From Trichoderma breve (lineage: Eukaryota > Ascomycota > Sordariomycetes > Hypocreales > Hypocreaceae), in assembly GCF_028502605.1 (NCBI RefSeq), contig NC_079234.1, positions 1,178,001-1,242,000 of the forward strand: a DNA stretch of 64,000 bases, in the 5' to 3' direction. Shown piece after piece: positions 1 to 12,242 of the stretch. How positions within the stretch are numbered: the first letter of the stretch is position 1; every line of letters begins with the position of its first letter. The translations under genes and the position numbers were made by a program. Below the pieces are notes generated by a model. The model saw nothing but the letters and a program-made list of their open reading frames with translations, did no database searches and was not told the origin of the DNA.

Positions 1-500
1 GGATGTGCTCAAGACCCTGCATGATCTGGAACAAGATGCTCTTGACACTTGCGTTGTCGAGGTACTTGTGGTCCCTGGCCTTCATCAGCTGGTACAGGTT
101 GCCCTCCATGTACTCCATGGCGATGTGTAGCTTCTTGGTGAAGGGATCTAGGAAGATGTCGAGAGCGGGGACGAGATGAGGGTGAGGCGGCAGGGTTCGC
201 AGGAAGACGACTTCTCGGAGCTCCAGGCAGGGCGCCAGAGACTCGAACGTCTTCTTCATCGACTTGATGGCCACCTAGATAGGATGCGTTAGCAATGGGG
301 ATCCAGGCCGAGGTTGGTATGCTGAGCTGTCTTACAAGAGTGCCTCGACGGGCGACGGCGGCACCCGCTGTTCGAGTTCGAGCCAGGACAACGCTACCGA
401 AGCTTCCGTCTCCGATCTCCTTGACGACCTCGAAGCGGTCTTCGAGCGCCATGTTGCCGTGAGGCTGTTGCCGCAGCGTCATTTCTGTTGTGGCCGTCAT
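1..500 (-). CDS. ime2: Ime2/MAK-like (RCK family) protein kinase, N-terminal part
   Basis: This is the 5' end of a CMGC-type Ser/Thr kinase; the rest lies beyond the left edge. Exon 1 is 336-500 and exon 2 runs from 274 to the edge, separated by a 61-bp GT-AG intron. The glycine-rich loop GDGSFGSV lies at residues 30-37 and the VAIK lysine is K59, directly after the intron. The helix C region (CLELREVVFLRTLPPHPHLV) and the hinge (MEYMEGNLYQLMKAR) follow and match the Ime2/MAK/Crk1 branch. Family members act in meiosis, sexual development and nutrient or light signalling. The start at 500 is the first in-frame ATG; M17 is a possible internal start. The kinase class is well supported. The exact orthology is inferred because the TxY activation loop is outside the window. 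Confidence 0.85.
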
Positions 501-3500
501 GGTGTATGGTTGACGGCTGAGAGTGCTGGCGCTGGCGCTATCAATGAAGTTGCAAAGGCAGCTTCAATAACGGTCCAAGAATTGGACGGAGATGAGGGAG
601 GCCAGTCGAATGCTTTAAACAGAAAAGCAAAAGAAAGAAAAGAAAATCGACAGGCAAAAAAGAACAACACCTATTGGCCCGCAAGAGATGAGCTCTGTCG
701 CAGAGCTGCTGATCGTTTATCGTGGCATTCAGGTAGGGCAAAGGGGGAGAAGAGAGCTTGAGGTTGCTGCAGTTTGTCGTCGGGCAGGAGGGTTGGTTTT
801 GGTGAGGTTGAGGTTGATGGAGCGGGTCGCTTACACAGACGGATGAGAAGAATCGAGATCGTGAAAATCCAAAAAAGATGGAGGAGAAAAGGCCGAAAGG
901 AGGTCAGTGTAAGGAGTGACTGAAGTGAGGATTGATTTCAAAGTGGATAGGCTTGGAGGTTATGAAAAAGGGGAGCTCTCAAAATGTCAACGGCCCAGGG
1001 GGGGTTGGTCCAGTACTCGTAGGTACTTTCTGGCACTACAGGACTCCCAACAGTGGCTAGACCCAGCTGATCGCGGAGGGATCCTGGGACCCGGACCGCT
1101 AAATTAGTATTAGTTGGGCCTGTCTGGATTGAGTGGGAGGAGCCCGCTTCGGCTTGGCAAATACGAAATGGAAGAGATGAGATTTGATGGGATGTGAAGA
1201 TGAGATGAGTGCTAAGTAAGAGTAGAGAGGACCGTAGTGTAGGTACTGTAGCAGGTGAGAGTGGCTAAGAGCAATTTGGGGCGAGAGATGATGATGCGGT
1301 TGGTGAGATGAAATGAATGACCTGCGAGTTGACGACGGAGAGAGACGACCAAAGCAGAGCAGTGGAGCGTGAACAGAATGACAGGGTTCCTTTTTTTTTT
1401 TTTCTCTCTTCTCTCTCGCGGGGAGGCGGTCGAGGTTGGACGATTGATTGAGCGTCGTCGAACGGTGCAATATTTGGGCCAGTCGCAGGCCGTGGGTAAC
1501 CAGCACTGTACCAGAACGAGAACCAGAACCAGTCGACAAGCAGCAGGCCTGGGCAGAAGCGCGGCAGTCAGCCAGCCAGCCCAGTGCATTTCCAGACCAT
1601 TTGGTGTTTAGCCGGGGTTGAAAAGGCGCGTGTCGCAGACGAGCCAAAGAATGAGCAGCGGCAGAAACAGGGTGCCAACAGGGGGCTGGACGTCTTGTCT
1701 GTCGACTTGCACGCACTGCTGTGTGAGTGTGAATCTGGTGTGTACTGCACGCATGTTCACGGTCCGTGCATTTGTTTCTTTCTTTCTTTTTTTTTTTTGC
1801 TTTTCTTTTCCCGTTATTTTTTTTTTTTCTTTCCTTTTTTTGTGACTTGTATCATAAACGAGCTACTAGTAGTATTGGTCGGTTGCATTGAATTCAGCTG
1901 TTCAACCGTCGCGCACAAACGCGCATCGTTGAATCCATCCAGCTCAACCTCAGCTCAGCAGGTTGGCACCCGTAATACAACGCAACACACCTGTACTTGT
2001 CAAGCAAGTACTGTCATTCCCATTCAGTGAATGGCCCTGCAAAATAACAACAAAGCGAGCGAGTGGTCTAGGTCCAAAGCAGAGAAAAGCGTCTGGTGCT
2101 ACTCTGCTATGGGCGATGGGGTGACCCCAAGGCCCGTCCGTCATGCCATGGGCTCGACAAGGCACTGCAGTCACCAGGCAGGGATCAGCTCCGCCGCCGC
2201 CGTTCGCATGAATGGGCGACTTTCTGGCCGCCAGAATTTCTGCTGTGATTTGATTGATTGATTGATTGACTCGAAGGGGGGCGCGGCACAGGAGGTGGTA
2301 CATGAGGAATAAAAAACGAGCACAAGACGGTTTATGCTTGCCCATTGAAGGACGCCCATCAAAAGCCACCCGCCCGAGTCGTCACAAGTTGCCGGTACGC
2401 GCCGTTGCAGGCTCAGTGACTTGTGCGCACAGCTCCCACAGCTCCCGCGGCCGCTACTTGACCGCACTTTTCACGGTCGCGGTGCAGTAGCTCCTGGTAG
2501 CTCGCGCGGTACCCCATACATGTGGCCTTTCGCCCAACCACCCGCGTCAGGTACTAAGCCCGCGCCGCAGTGCTACCACACGCCACCCCGTATTCCGCAG
2601 CCACGTTCAAGGTAGCGGTACCGGCGGGCACAAGTACCGCGCTCCCAGCTCGTCTGCTGAAAGTTACAAGTTCCAAAATGCAGAAGTTACCAGGACCCGG
2701 CGCTATGCCGCACTTGGTGCTGGGTCAATGGAAGAGAAAAAAAAGGGACCTCCGTCTCTTTAATTTATCAAGTGGGGCCTGGAATCTATCGCAGAACTTC
2801 CTTTTGTCACGCTCAAATTGGGCAATTTGCGTGGCGGACAAGGGTCGGAGAGAGAAGGGGAAACAAGCAGAAATTTCCAGAGGCCACTTTTTAAATGATT
2901 TCTTCTTTTTTAGAGGGGGGCTATTTTGTTCTTTTTTCGCTTCTGCGAGAGTTGCAAGGGATCTCCCGTCAGGCGACCAGGCAGCTCCATTTCACCTGTG
3001 GCCACGGGCATATCTGCTGCCAATGAGAGACCTGGCCATTCGGTAAATAAGGTATGAATAACAGTAACCGTATCTTGGATGATATTTGATAGCACCAGAC
3101 GGCACAGAGCTGCTCTACAGTGCTATTCCTACTTGAATTTAACCTAGCTACGTGCTTTGGGCATTACCGTCCATATCAACCTTGCACTGATATCAGCCCA
3201 ATGTACCAAAGCGCCAACACGTGCAAGCCCTCCACTCCTATACTCGCTCAACTCGACACATCTACGGCTTACCTTGTACTCGGTACTCCTCCGCGTGTTT
3301 CACTGTGAAAAAATTTTCCACCTTGCTTACCAGAATTTATCATATACGCGGTGCTGGAGGAGTATCGGAGAAAAACATTGTTAATGCTTGTAAAAAAGTA
3401 CGGAGTACAAGTATCAACTGTACCAGAAATCGCAGCGCTAGTACTTCCACGATATGCCCATCTTCTGCAGATGAGGGCCCAGACAGGGCAGCAGGCCTGG

Positions 3501-6500
3501 TGCCAGCACAGCACACCGGCGCCCCGGGGCACATTTTGCTACGCTCCTATTCGATAATATTGTGCCCAGCGCCAGGGTCGCTTGGGGGATCCACGGGCCA
3601 GTCAGAGCTGCCGGGGTCTTTAGGTGGTCGAATTGTCTGGTGTCTTGCGGCTGGAATACGGAGCGCCGGAGCCAGTGACAAGCAGAGCCGTGCAAAGAGT
3701 ACTTGTCGCGTCAATACAAAACGTGGGCTGTCAGCAAGTCAATGCAAGATTCACGTTTGATGCAAAGTACCGAGTACAATTTACGACTACCGTGTCGTAA
3801 CAACAATGCACACCACAACTCGAGATACAATCCAATCCAGTCATTTCAGGTTCTCTTCATTCTCTTCCCACCTGCTGCATAAGCGAAGCACTCACACGCG
3901 ACGTTGCTGGAACGCCGAGAGGGGCCCCCACTGCGGCTAGTCCGCTACAAGAAGCAAATCCAACAAACGCCTAGCCGATCCAGGACTAGCCCGTTACAAT
4001 GGGAAATTCTGCCATGTTTCAATTCCGGCGCAAGTACCTGCCAAACGGCCCTTCCAAAGTACCTTAACGCGTCCGAGCCTACGATCGTATACTTGTGCGC
4101 TTGTACTCGTGCATGTGCGAATTTCTCAGCAGCGCTGGTCCGGTCGGTACTTCTGATTGCCGCCATTTTACAGAGCGAGATTGGTGATTTTGACCCGGCC
4201 CCAACAAAGCTCCTTATATTTCCAGCGGCGCGAGTGCTTCACGGCGATGCCTTGCCTTGTCATGCCTTGTCATGCTTTGCATGCTGAGATTAAGAACCTG
4301 GAAAGTCTTTGTCAGCGCTTGAACAATGTGAGTGCTGCTTTACATCTCACAACGCCACCAAATGAATGAGCTCAAGAATCACTCGAAAAACTCGTTGGAG
4401 CCCTCCAGCATGGATGCGCCGGAAGAGCTACTCGTGCTATGTCTCCGGATCATGACGGCTCACTGCCGCGGAACAGGTATCTTGACAAGTACGCCCTCAT
4501 GGATTTTACTGGAGCACCCTTTTCACATCTTCGCCTCCTGCTGCTCGGGATTGGCGGCGTGAGATGCCTGTACAGTACTTGGTATTGGGGGCCGAGACGC
4601 AAAGCTCTCATCTTGGCCCATTCTACTGTAAGCCATGATGCCTTCACTCCTAATACGGGTACGAGCTGCGCACATAAAAAAAAAACACATATAAATAAAA
4701 AAAACTTGCACCTCCGAAAAGGAGAATGTCATCCGAGAGAGGGGCCGATGGCATGTAGTGTGCCTTGGTAGCCGTCCTCCAGATCTGCAGCCTCGCGGTC
4801 TAGAAAAGCCTGAGGAAGGCTGCTACTGCACGTTGCTTGAGTCTATCAACGCACTGGCCTGCTTTTAGAGAGTTCAAGGCTTGCCCGTAATGCAGGGACA
4901 CACACAGACAGGCGCACAAAGGAGAGAGAGAATGAGGAATAGAAAAAAAAAAGTGTGGCGGCTACGAGGCGATTCATGTCACATCCAGCCATGAACGCGT
5001 GGTGTCACCGGTGACACGCCGTTGGCCATTCTGCTGTGAGCTGGAACGACTTGAATCGGAGCATTTCCAGGTACAAGCGCCAAGGGGCCGAGGGCCTTTA
5101 TCGAAAAGGCCGTGTCTCACTTCTGCAAACATGTGCCTGCACCGTTTATGGGCTGACGAGAGACAGAGAGCGAGAAGGCTTTGGCCATGTACCAGTATTC
5201 AGTTGGATGCTTACGGGAATGCTCCGGGCAGGATTCCGGTTACATTGTGCTCGGCCAGAACCGGACTGCCTGTTCAAGATGAAGTCTTTCAGTTAGTTGG
5301 TGACTGATTTGGTATGGATTTCATATCCAATAATGAGAGGCACGATCATTTGTTGCGCCACCACCCAATATCATAACTACATGTACCTCTACCTTCACCT
5401 CAAACCCATTCATCGCAATGAATTATTGCCTTAGACGAGATGGGATGGGATGGATCAAAATAGGTATCATCCCAACTATTGAAACGGCTGCTAGCACCAA
5501 GCACAGACTCGCCTTCACTCCAGCCCAGCTGCAAGAGAGTCTCCATCCTTGTGCCAGTAGTTCCGCATGGCCGGTATTGTATCCAGTGGCCAGGGCCTGC
5601 TTCTCCCCTTGCATCAGGGCTGCAGCGGCTGCAACTCCGATGTCTCTCATTTTCCTCCACTATTCCAATAGACCGCGGTTCCGGCAGCAACCCCCTGACA
5701 GAATTGGATCTTCTTTGCTTTTTATTCTCCTCCCCGCGGCTTAAAGTAAAAGAAGAAAAGCAAGAGAGAAAATTTTCACAAGAGCCCCTCGTGTTTCTTC
5801 TCTTGTGAGACGGAACAAGCGCGAAGTGACCCGTGCGAGAGACACCCCCGGGGAATCATCCCGCCGCATGTCTGAGCTGCATGTCATCGGGGGGGGCCTG
5901 GGGGGAAGCGTCCCAAACTGACAATATCAAAGGCCATCCCACCGTTGCACAAGGTGCTTCAGATGTGTACTCGTACCTGGGGAGCTTGAGCATTGCATTG
6001 CACATTCGTGCGTGGTGTGCCTGCCTAGGCCCTTCCGCTGTGGCGTTGCTTAGGGACACTGACTTGTCATCCATCCTGTTGTGCCTGAGATGGTGGCGAT
6101 TTTTCCCTTCTCTTAATGTTGGTGGAGTGGGGATTTATAGGAGCGGGATCAGGAGCTTCGAAAGGCAGACAGACAGAACAAGACGTGAGCAATGACAGCT
6201 ACGGCAAGGCTAGACTTGCTCGCCCCCCTATCTTGCTTCTCCCGATCGAAGCTATCCATGATGGTACCTGCAGTATGGAGTACTACTTGTACATGTATAA
6301 CCAGCACCAGCAGCTTCTTTGACAGGTAAAACAGACCTCATCGAGTCATTCGTCAGAAGCAGTGGCCCGTTTGACAGCCGTCGGGCGCCGCTCTGCGTTG
6401 AACGTGCCAGCCAAATCGCCATTGGGCCTTGTACAGCCAGGTCAGCGTGGCAATGAAGCAGATACGTAGCTGGAAGCCTAGCATCGAGAGCGCGGGAATC

Positions 6501-8007
6501 CATTTGATCAATCCTTTTTAGTGGAGTGGCCTCTTTGTTGAGACTCCGGGATGGCCTGCCGACATGGGACGGGACATGAGCCCTGCCACTGAAATACCGT
6601 TGACATCGGTCTTGATACTACCAGGTGTTGTTCCGATGCCCCTATCTGGCTCCGGCGTCTTTTTTTTGTCGTAGATCTGGTGTCTTGTGGCCTGAACATT
6701 GGACTATGCAAAAGGTCGGCAGCTCTGGTCTCAGTCTCACCCGTTGATAGGCCGATTCCATGGGTTTTACATTGTAGGCGCTTTCGCGTTGAGCGTGACG
6801 GATAGCCACTCATCTCGTATCAGATGCGAGCACTTTAGACGATGGAGAAGCCCATTTCAGGCGAGCCCCGAACATGCCTGTACCTGTTAATTACAAGGTA
6901 GCAGCAGCAAGTCTATCGCACCCGCACGTGTGTATCAATCTCGGTATTCGGGACATGGGCAGCGGTTAAACACGACCTTGTCGACTGTTGCAGTAAATTA
7001 CGAGTATTGGTGTCTGGTGCTTTTCAACCTTGTGGTTGGGTAGAGAGTGTCTGTTGTTTCTTGTGGGCATTCACATGCTTGGAGAGGAACCCAGCGCATT
7101 GGCTTTTGATGAAACAAGCCCATGGTCAGAAGAATATGCGGCATTATGATGAAAATGTTTGCATAAACGGGACACGGTTTGGCGGAGTCCGTATGAATTA
7201 TGCGGATTGCCATTAATGACTGAAGTTTTGAAACAATCCTCGGTGACATCATCCGCATCGGCGCTCCAGTTGTAGGGTAGATCATCACCACTCATACTTC
7301 AAGACGCCAATGCAAATGGCATGTATAGACTACTAAAATATCGAGTGGATTTACTTTCGAGGAAGCTTGTTGAAGGCTCTTTTGCGGTAAAGAAAAATAT
7401 TAAATTAAATATTACGCAGCATGCACAACTCCTAGATACTCGTAGCTTCCAGTTGGTAGATGTGAGGTTTCTCCTATAGTTACAAGGTGTAAACCTATAG
7501 CGGTGATATTGGGGTGGTGGTGTATGTTCAAAGACCGTCGATATCTACCTCAATATTTTGGTCATACAAAGACACGGAGAGCCAAGAATCAACGTTTCGG
7601 CACTTGGCCGTTTGTCTCCAGTGTGATCAACCTGCCCTTTGGTGAATGTAGCTTACGGTATCTCTCTGATGCATTCACTCGCGAATATAGTTGCACCACA
7701 AGTCTTAACTCTGCCAGCATTAATTCACCTGGGAACTGCTGCAACTTCAGATGGAATGTGACGCAACAATTAGATGTCATGTGCATCTTCCTCACCTCGG
7801 ATATTGGCACATTGATTCATTGCGCTGAGCCAGCTGCAACCAGCCGTTGATATAACAATAGCAGACTCGTTATTCAGATATGCCAGCTGCCGTTTGCAAA
7901 TCTTGATGCCTGAATTTGACGGCTTTTTGGTCACAAGGCACAGCGAGGAGAGATAGAAAGAACGATTGTGGCCGACTTTGGCTCTTGCTGTGAATCAAAG
8001 CAGCGCC
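501..8007. other. gene-poor region of 7.5 kb upstream of the kinase and the Stc1-domain gene
   Basis: I find no convincing coding gene here; the open frames are short, on both strands, and read as random sequence. The part nearest the kinase (501-1900) holds homopyrimidine and poly-T tracts (about 1389-1402 and 1785-1840) expected of promoter or leader sequence. A (TGAT)n run lies at 2255-2270. Between 3.2 and 6.3 kb there are clustered GTAC-bounded near-palindromes (3276-3286, 3398-3408, 3767-3777) and TACATGTA palindromes (5378-5385, 6290-6297). It could hold a long regulated 5' leader or a non-coding transcript, but nothing in the sequence proves that. Confidence 0.55.
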
Positions 8008-8090
8008 TATAAAGTACACTCTCCTCTTCCACCTCCGCCTCCTCCTCCTCTTTCTTCTTCCAACCTCTGCACACTCCCTTTTCTCTTCTT
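8008..8090 (+). promoter_or_regulatory. core promoter of the Stc1-domain gene: TATA box and CT-rich tract
   Basis: TATAAAG lies at 8008-8014, about 165 bp before the start codon at 8174. It is followed by a dense C/T tract (about 8020-8080). A TATA box followed by a pyrimidine stretch just before transcription start is typical of filamentous fungal promoters. The role is inferred from position. Confidence 0.5.
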
Positions 8091-8173
8091 CGTACGAACT
8101 TTATTCTGAACTCTGCACTACTTCATCGTTTCCTTCCCTTCATAGTGAAAATCAAGAGAGTCACTCGCGAACC

Positions 8174-9673
8174 ATGGCCAACAGAAGGGAAAACCCCAAC
8201 TTCAATTTGTGAGTTACCTGCCAACTCGTTTCCAACCCATCTCCTTGGAAGTTTTTGGTCCTTTTGATACAACTCTTTATTTGAGCCTCCACACCTCTCT
8301 CCTTCTTGCTCACTCATATTGGAGGTGTAAAGGTTGACTGATGTGTTCTAGGGCGAGCTTTCCAACGAGGTACGAATACGCAATCCAACTCCCGTGCCTT
8401 TCTCCATCGCCTTGTATCAATTGAATTGACCCATGTCACTAGATTTCGATGCAAAGTCGGCGGAGAATGGAAGCCTCTCGAGGAGTTTTCCAAAAACCAA
8501 CAACGCCTCGCTCTAAGCAGCCAGACTGGCCGATCTCGCATCAATGCAGCCAACTCGGGAATGACTTGCCGAGAGCACTCAGCTGGCCAGCGCACAGAGA
8601 TGACGTGCGAGTTGTGCGGCCTTGTTAAGCCTTTGTCTGAGTTTAGCGGCAATACCAAGAGAAGTGGTAGTATTGTATGTTGGCGTCCTCTCATCCCAAC
8701 GATACATTGCATAGAAGTTGGCTGACCTGTCTAAAGAGCTGCAAGAGATGCACCGCTTGGGTCGAAACCCAGGAGCCAGAGGTTGTACCCGCTCCTCTTG
8801 AGACTGGCCACATCTCGATTGAAGAGGAGCGTGGAGAAGCGTGGCCCGCTAGATTCATCGACAGCACTGATTTCTTCTCTGATGATGCCTATCCCCAGGT
8901 ACGTAACTGTTTAGCCCATATAATGGTCGCGTATAATAACATACACACTAGGCTCCTGTCACTGGATATTCATCGCTTGGCTTGGAAGATGGCGAAGTAG
9001 CGTCCATTATGGACGGAAGTGCTCCTTCCGAGTACTCTGCCTCCGAGGCATCGTCGAGCCGGGCACTCCCTCCCCATCTGCGTGGCTCCATTGGCCAAGA
9101 TAGACACTCTCTGGCCACTTCCACCGATGGACGGAGTGCTTCCAACAAGTCCTCGTTTGTACAACACCTCCCTCCTCATCTCAGGCCTCTGGTACAGCAA
9201 GGCCTCTCCATGGACGCTCCGTCCGACGCCGCCAGTAGCGAATTCGGTGGAAACCCAAGCAGTATCTCGACAGCTACAACAGCGAGGGAAGCACGATTCG
9301 AGAAGCAAGCGCGCCGAGTGTCCTTTAATGCCTGGGATCCAAATGGAATGCAACATCGAGGCTTCAGATCGGCCACGGAAAGCTCGGCCATGGGAACCTC
9401 GGAGGCGGATGAAGAAGAAGACAGTTTGCCAAACCCGCCAAGCCAGGCCAGAGGCAAATGGCCAAAAGTTGTATGTCATTTTGCACTATCACATCATATC
9501 CAATCTGTCAACTGACCATGTCCTAGGTACGCATGTCCCAGCAGGAGTTGCGCCAGGTCGGCACAAACCACCATGTTGCGGCTCGAGATCCCGGCCCTGT
9601 GAATCATCGCCCGGTGCAACACGACACGACCAAGTGCTGTGAGCCGGACGATGAAGATGGCGAGGATTACTAG
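8174..9673 (+). CDS. Stc1-domain zinc-finger protein
   Basis: Six exons join in frame into 370 residues: 8174-8208, 8352-8369, 8443-8674, 8737-8898, 8952-9470 and 9527-9673. Exon 2 is only 18 nt. The first 100 residues form a Cys-rich module (C21, C60, H63, C73, C76, C97, C100) with the phrases RCKVGGEWKPLEEFSKNQQ and ELCGLVKPLSEFSG, which I recognise as the fungal Stc1 domain. In fission yeast, Stc1 is a zinc-binding protein that links Argonaute to the CLRC histone H3K9 methyltransferase. The rest (about 110-370) is acidic, Ser-rich and probably disordered, with two ALPPHLRG/LPPHLRPL repeats near residues 170 and 200, and it ends in a DDEDGEDY tail. A silencing role here is inferred from the domain only. 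The start has the context ACCATGG. Confidence 0.82.
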
Positions 9674-10542
9674 TGTAGGCGCGTGGATATTGACCCCGAG
9701 GAAGACGTCTTTTGCTTTTGATTCTTGCATTTTGTTCATTTCAGTTTAGCTATGAGCCCCCATATCGGGGACACGCCACGCCGGGGAGAGAGATGTTCGC
9801 AATGGTTTTCAGATTTAGTCTAAAAATTGATGATGTGGATGATATACATTTCGTTTCCACTCCCAGCATCCAAACGGAGGCTGTAAAAGCCTGTGCTTGG
9901 TGGATGTTGTAAAAATGCATCCCAGTCCCGTTCCTTAATCGCCAACACCCGACGACCTACTTATGCTGTTGCAAGCATCCCAAATTGTACTTTACACTTG
10001 TACATCAAAACACGTCTCCTTTTTCCGCCTGTTCCTCTGTGTTTGAAGCACTTCTTAAGGCTCTCCTTCCACTGAAAAGAAGCCCCTTTGATGTGGTTAA
10101 AGATATAAGTCCTCCGTGAAAATCCTAACATTGTTTTTGATGTTGTCCTGTCATATCCAATATAATAAACATGATGATTCGTGAGATGGTTTCTCTCATA
10201 GCTTGAGAGAGGCCGGTTGTTGTAACCTTGTGTGGTTGCTGGTGGTATGCTTTGTAGATTCTACAATGCCTTGTAAAATAAGGTTATGCTCCTTTTTTTG
10301 TGTGTTGTTTGTATGTATTCCTGTTTTTTCTTCTTTCTTACAGCTCCTTATCGCCCTTTTCTTTCTTTTTCTTACAGCTGCTTGTCGTCCTTGTGGAGGA
10401 AGCTGCTCGGAGGCGCATTCACCACCGCCTCTGCGTCCCCGACCTGCCGGCGCTCAGTGACCTCGCGCTTGCTGTTGCTCTTGAGCTTGCTGCGGATGCT
10501 GAGGGCCGAGGCAGGGGTTCTAGCGTGGGCGGTGCTTAATTG
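9674..10542. other. convergent intergenic region, 3' ends of two genes
   Basis: This 869-bp stretch lies between the tail-to-tail Stc1-domain and PDK-family genes. It is T-rich, and an ATAATAAAC run near 10160 resembles a fungal poly(A) positioning signal. I see no gene. Confidence 0.5.
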
Positions 10543-12242
10543 CTATTGGAGGGGTTCTGAGGAGGAGGAGAGGCGGTTGAGGTGGAGGTAGACGTCGGTG
10601 CCGTAGCTGGAGAGGAAATGAGGGTTAGTACTGAACAATACTTGAGGATTAAGGGAGCTTCAACGGGGGAGAGAGGGATTGGGATTCCCCGTGCAAGAGA
10701 AAGGAAAACGTACCCTTCCATGCTAATGAGTTTCAAGTCGCCGCCAAAGTAGCGGGCGTACAATCTTGATATAGGCAGACCATATCCGAAGCCGGCCATC
10801 GGGGCCTTGAAATCGCTCTTATCAAAGTCCGGGTCGAGGTTGGGCGTGCGGTCGACGGTGGTGTACATATATGTCCAGACCAAGGGGATGGCGCTGCGGG
10901 GGATGCCGCCGCCCTCGTCAGAGATCTTGATGGTGATGTCCTCCTTGCCCTCGGCGACAATGACCTTTGTGACGGGGAACTCCTGCTTGTCCATGCCGTG
11001 GGTCTCGACGACGGCGCGCAGCGAGTTCTTGAGCGTCTCGAAGAGCATGTGCGACAGGTGGCCGGGGACGTACATGAAGTCGAGGTTGGGGTTGCAGACG
11101 AGCTGGATGCGGGGCGCCTCGAACAGGCCGTAGTGGTCCTCGCAGACGAAGCGGGCGTTTTCAATGGCCTCCTGGGCCAGCTCCTTGACGTTTGTCTTTG
11201 TGCAGATGACGCCGACGTAGGTCGGGTCGCGGTGGTGGCTCTGGTCGGTCAGGGCAATGTGCTGGCCGATGAGCATGCGGATGCCGATGCGCGACATGTA
11301 GAAGCGGTCGAGGAAGGACTGGATGTTGGAGTCGATTTGCATGCGCTGGCGCCGCCGCTTGTACTCGAGGATGCCCTGGGCCATGGTGGTGACGACGCTG
11401 TCGTGCCGCCGCTTGATCTTGTGCAGGCACTGGGCGAACTTTTGGTTGTAGAGCTGCAGCTCGGGCGGCCAGTCGCCCGTGTCGTCGACCGTGGCAAAGT
11501 ATCTCCGCGCAACGGACCGGGCCTTGCCGTGGCCGTTTGATGATGTGCTGTATCCGTTGCCGTTGCTGTGGCCGTTGCCGTTGAGGTGCAGGCGACCCCA
11601 GCCCGAGGCCTCGCCCTCGTCGATGGACGGGTTCGGCGTCGACTCGGAGAGCTGCGCATAGCCGCCGCGGCTGCCAAACTTGGCGGGCTTCATGAGGCGC
11701 TCCTTGATGTCTTTGGCGAGGCGCGGTCGAGGGAGCTGGGTGATTTCCTGTTGGGAGAGGGAGGGGTTAGTTTGGGGACATCAATGGATAGCTAACATTT
11801 GCTCGACATGTCATGGGCTTGTGACGTACCTCAAAGGACTGGGCATACCAGTCCTTGACCTTTTTCACAGAGGGCATGTCGTTGAGGCCGTCGGGCAGCA
11901 GCTCCAGCTCCTCGACGCGGTGCGCCAGGCGGATTGGCAGCTCCTCGGCCAGGAATTGTGAGGCGCGGAAGAGGGTTCCTAGAGGGGGCCATGATGTCAG
12001 CGTCTCTCGCCATAAACTTGCTTGCTGTTGGTTCCATATTCTTGTTGCTTCTTGTTCGTGTTTTCCTCCTCTTGTTTTCTTTCTTTCACAAATTGGCGCG
12101 CAACAGCCAATTCAAGCACAAACGCACCTGTGGACGGCTTATCGCCAAACTGCACCATCTGGCGCAAGCTCACGCCAGTCGCTGGGAACTTGGCGTAGTG
12201 CCGGATGGTGTCCATCAGGGTCTCGGACGCCCGCCATGACAT
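10543..12242 (-). CDS. mitochondrial pyruvate/branched-chain dehydrogenase kinase (PDK/BCKDK family)
   Basis: Four exons (12242-12128, 11978-11830, 11747-10714, 10606-10543) give 453 residues. Enzymes of this family phosphorylate the E1 subunit of a mitochondrial 2-oxoacid dehydrogenase complex and switch it off. The N-terminal helical part has LRQMVQFGDKPSTGTLFRAS and QFLAEELPIRLAHRVEEL. The GHKL ATPase part follows: N box LKNSLRAVVE (about 325), G1 box DEGGGIPRSA (about 366) and G2 box GFGYGLPISRLYARYFGG (about 405). Between the two lies a low-complexity insert rich in Asn, Gly and Ser (about residues 125-155), which I recall as common in fungal homologues. The last exon encodes GYGTDVYLHLNRL. 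The start at 12242 precedes the SWRASETLMDTIRHYAKFP helix; I see no strong presequence. Family motifs alone do not settle PDK versus BCKDK. Confidence 0.92.

Noticed and set aside
3904..4287. Frame of 127 codons in the gene-poor region
   Set aside because: Composition looks random, no ATG (first codon TTG), no splice-consistent extension.
10998..11540. Open frame of 180 codons on the plus strand inside the PDK-family gene
   Set aside because: It is antisense to a well-supported exon with high third-position GC, which creates long antisense frames by chance; its translation is repetitive and has no motif.
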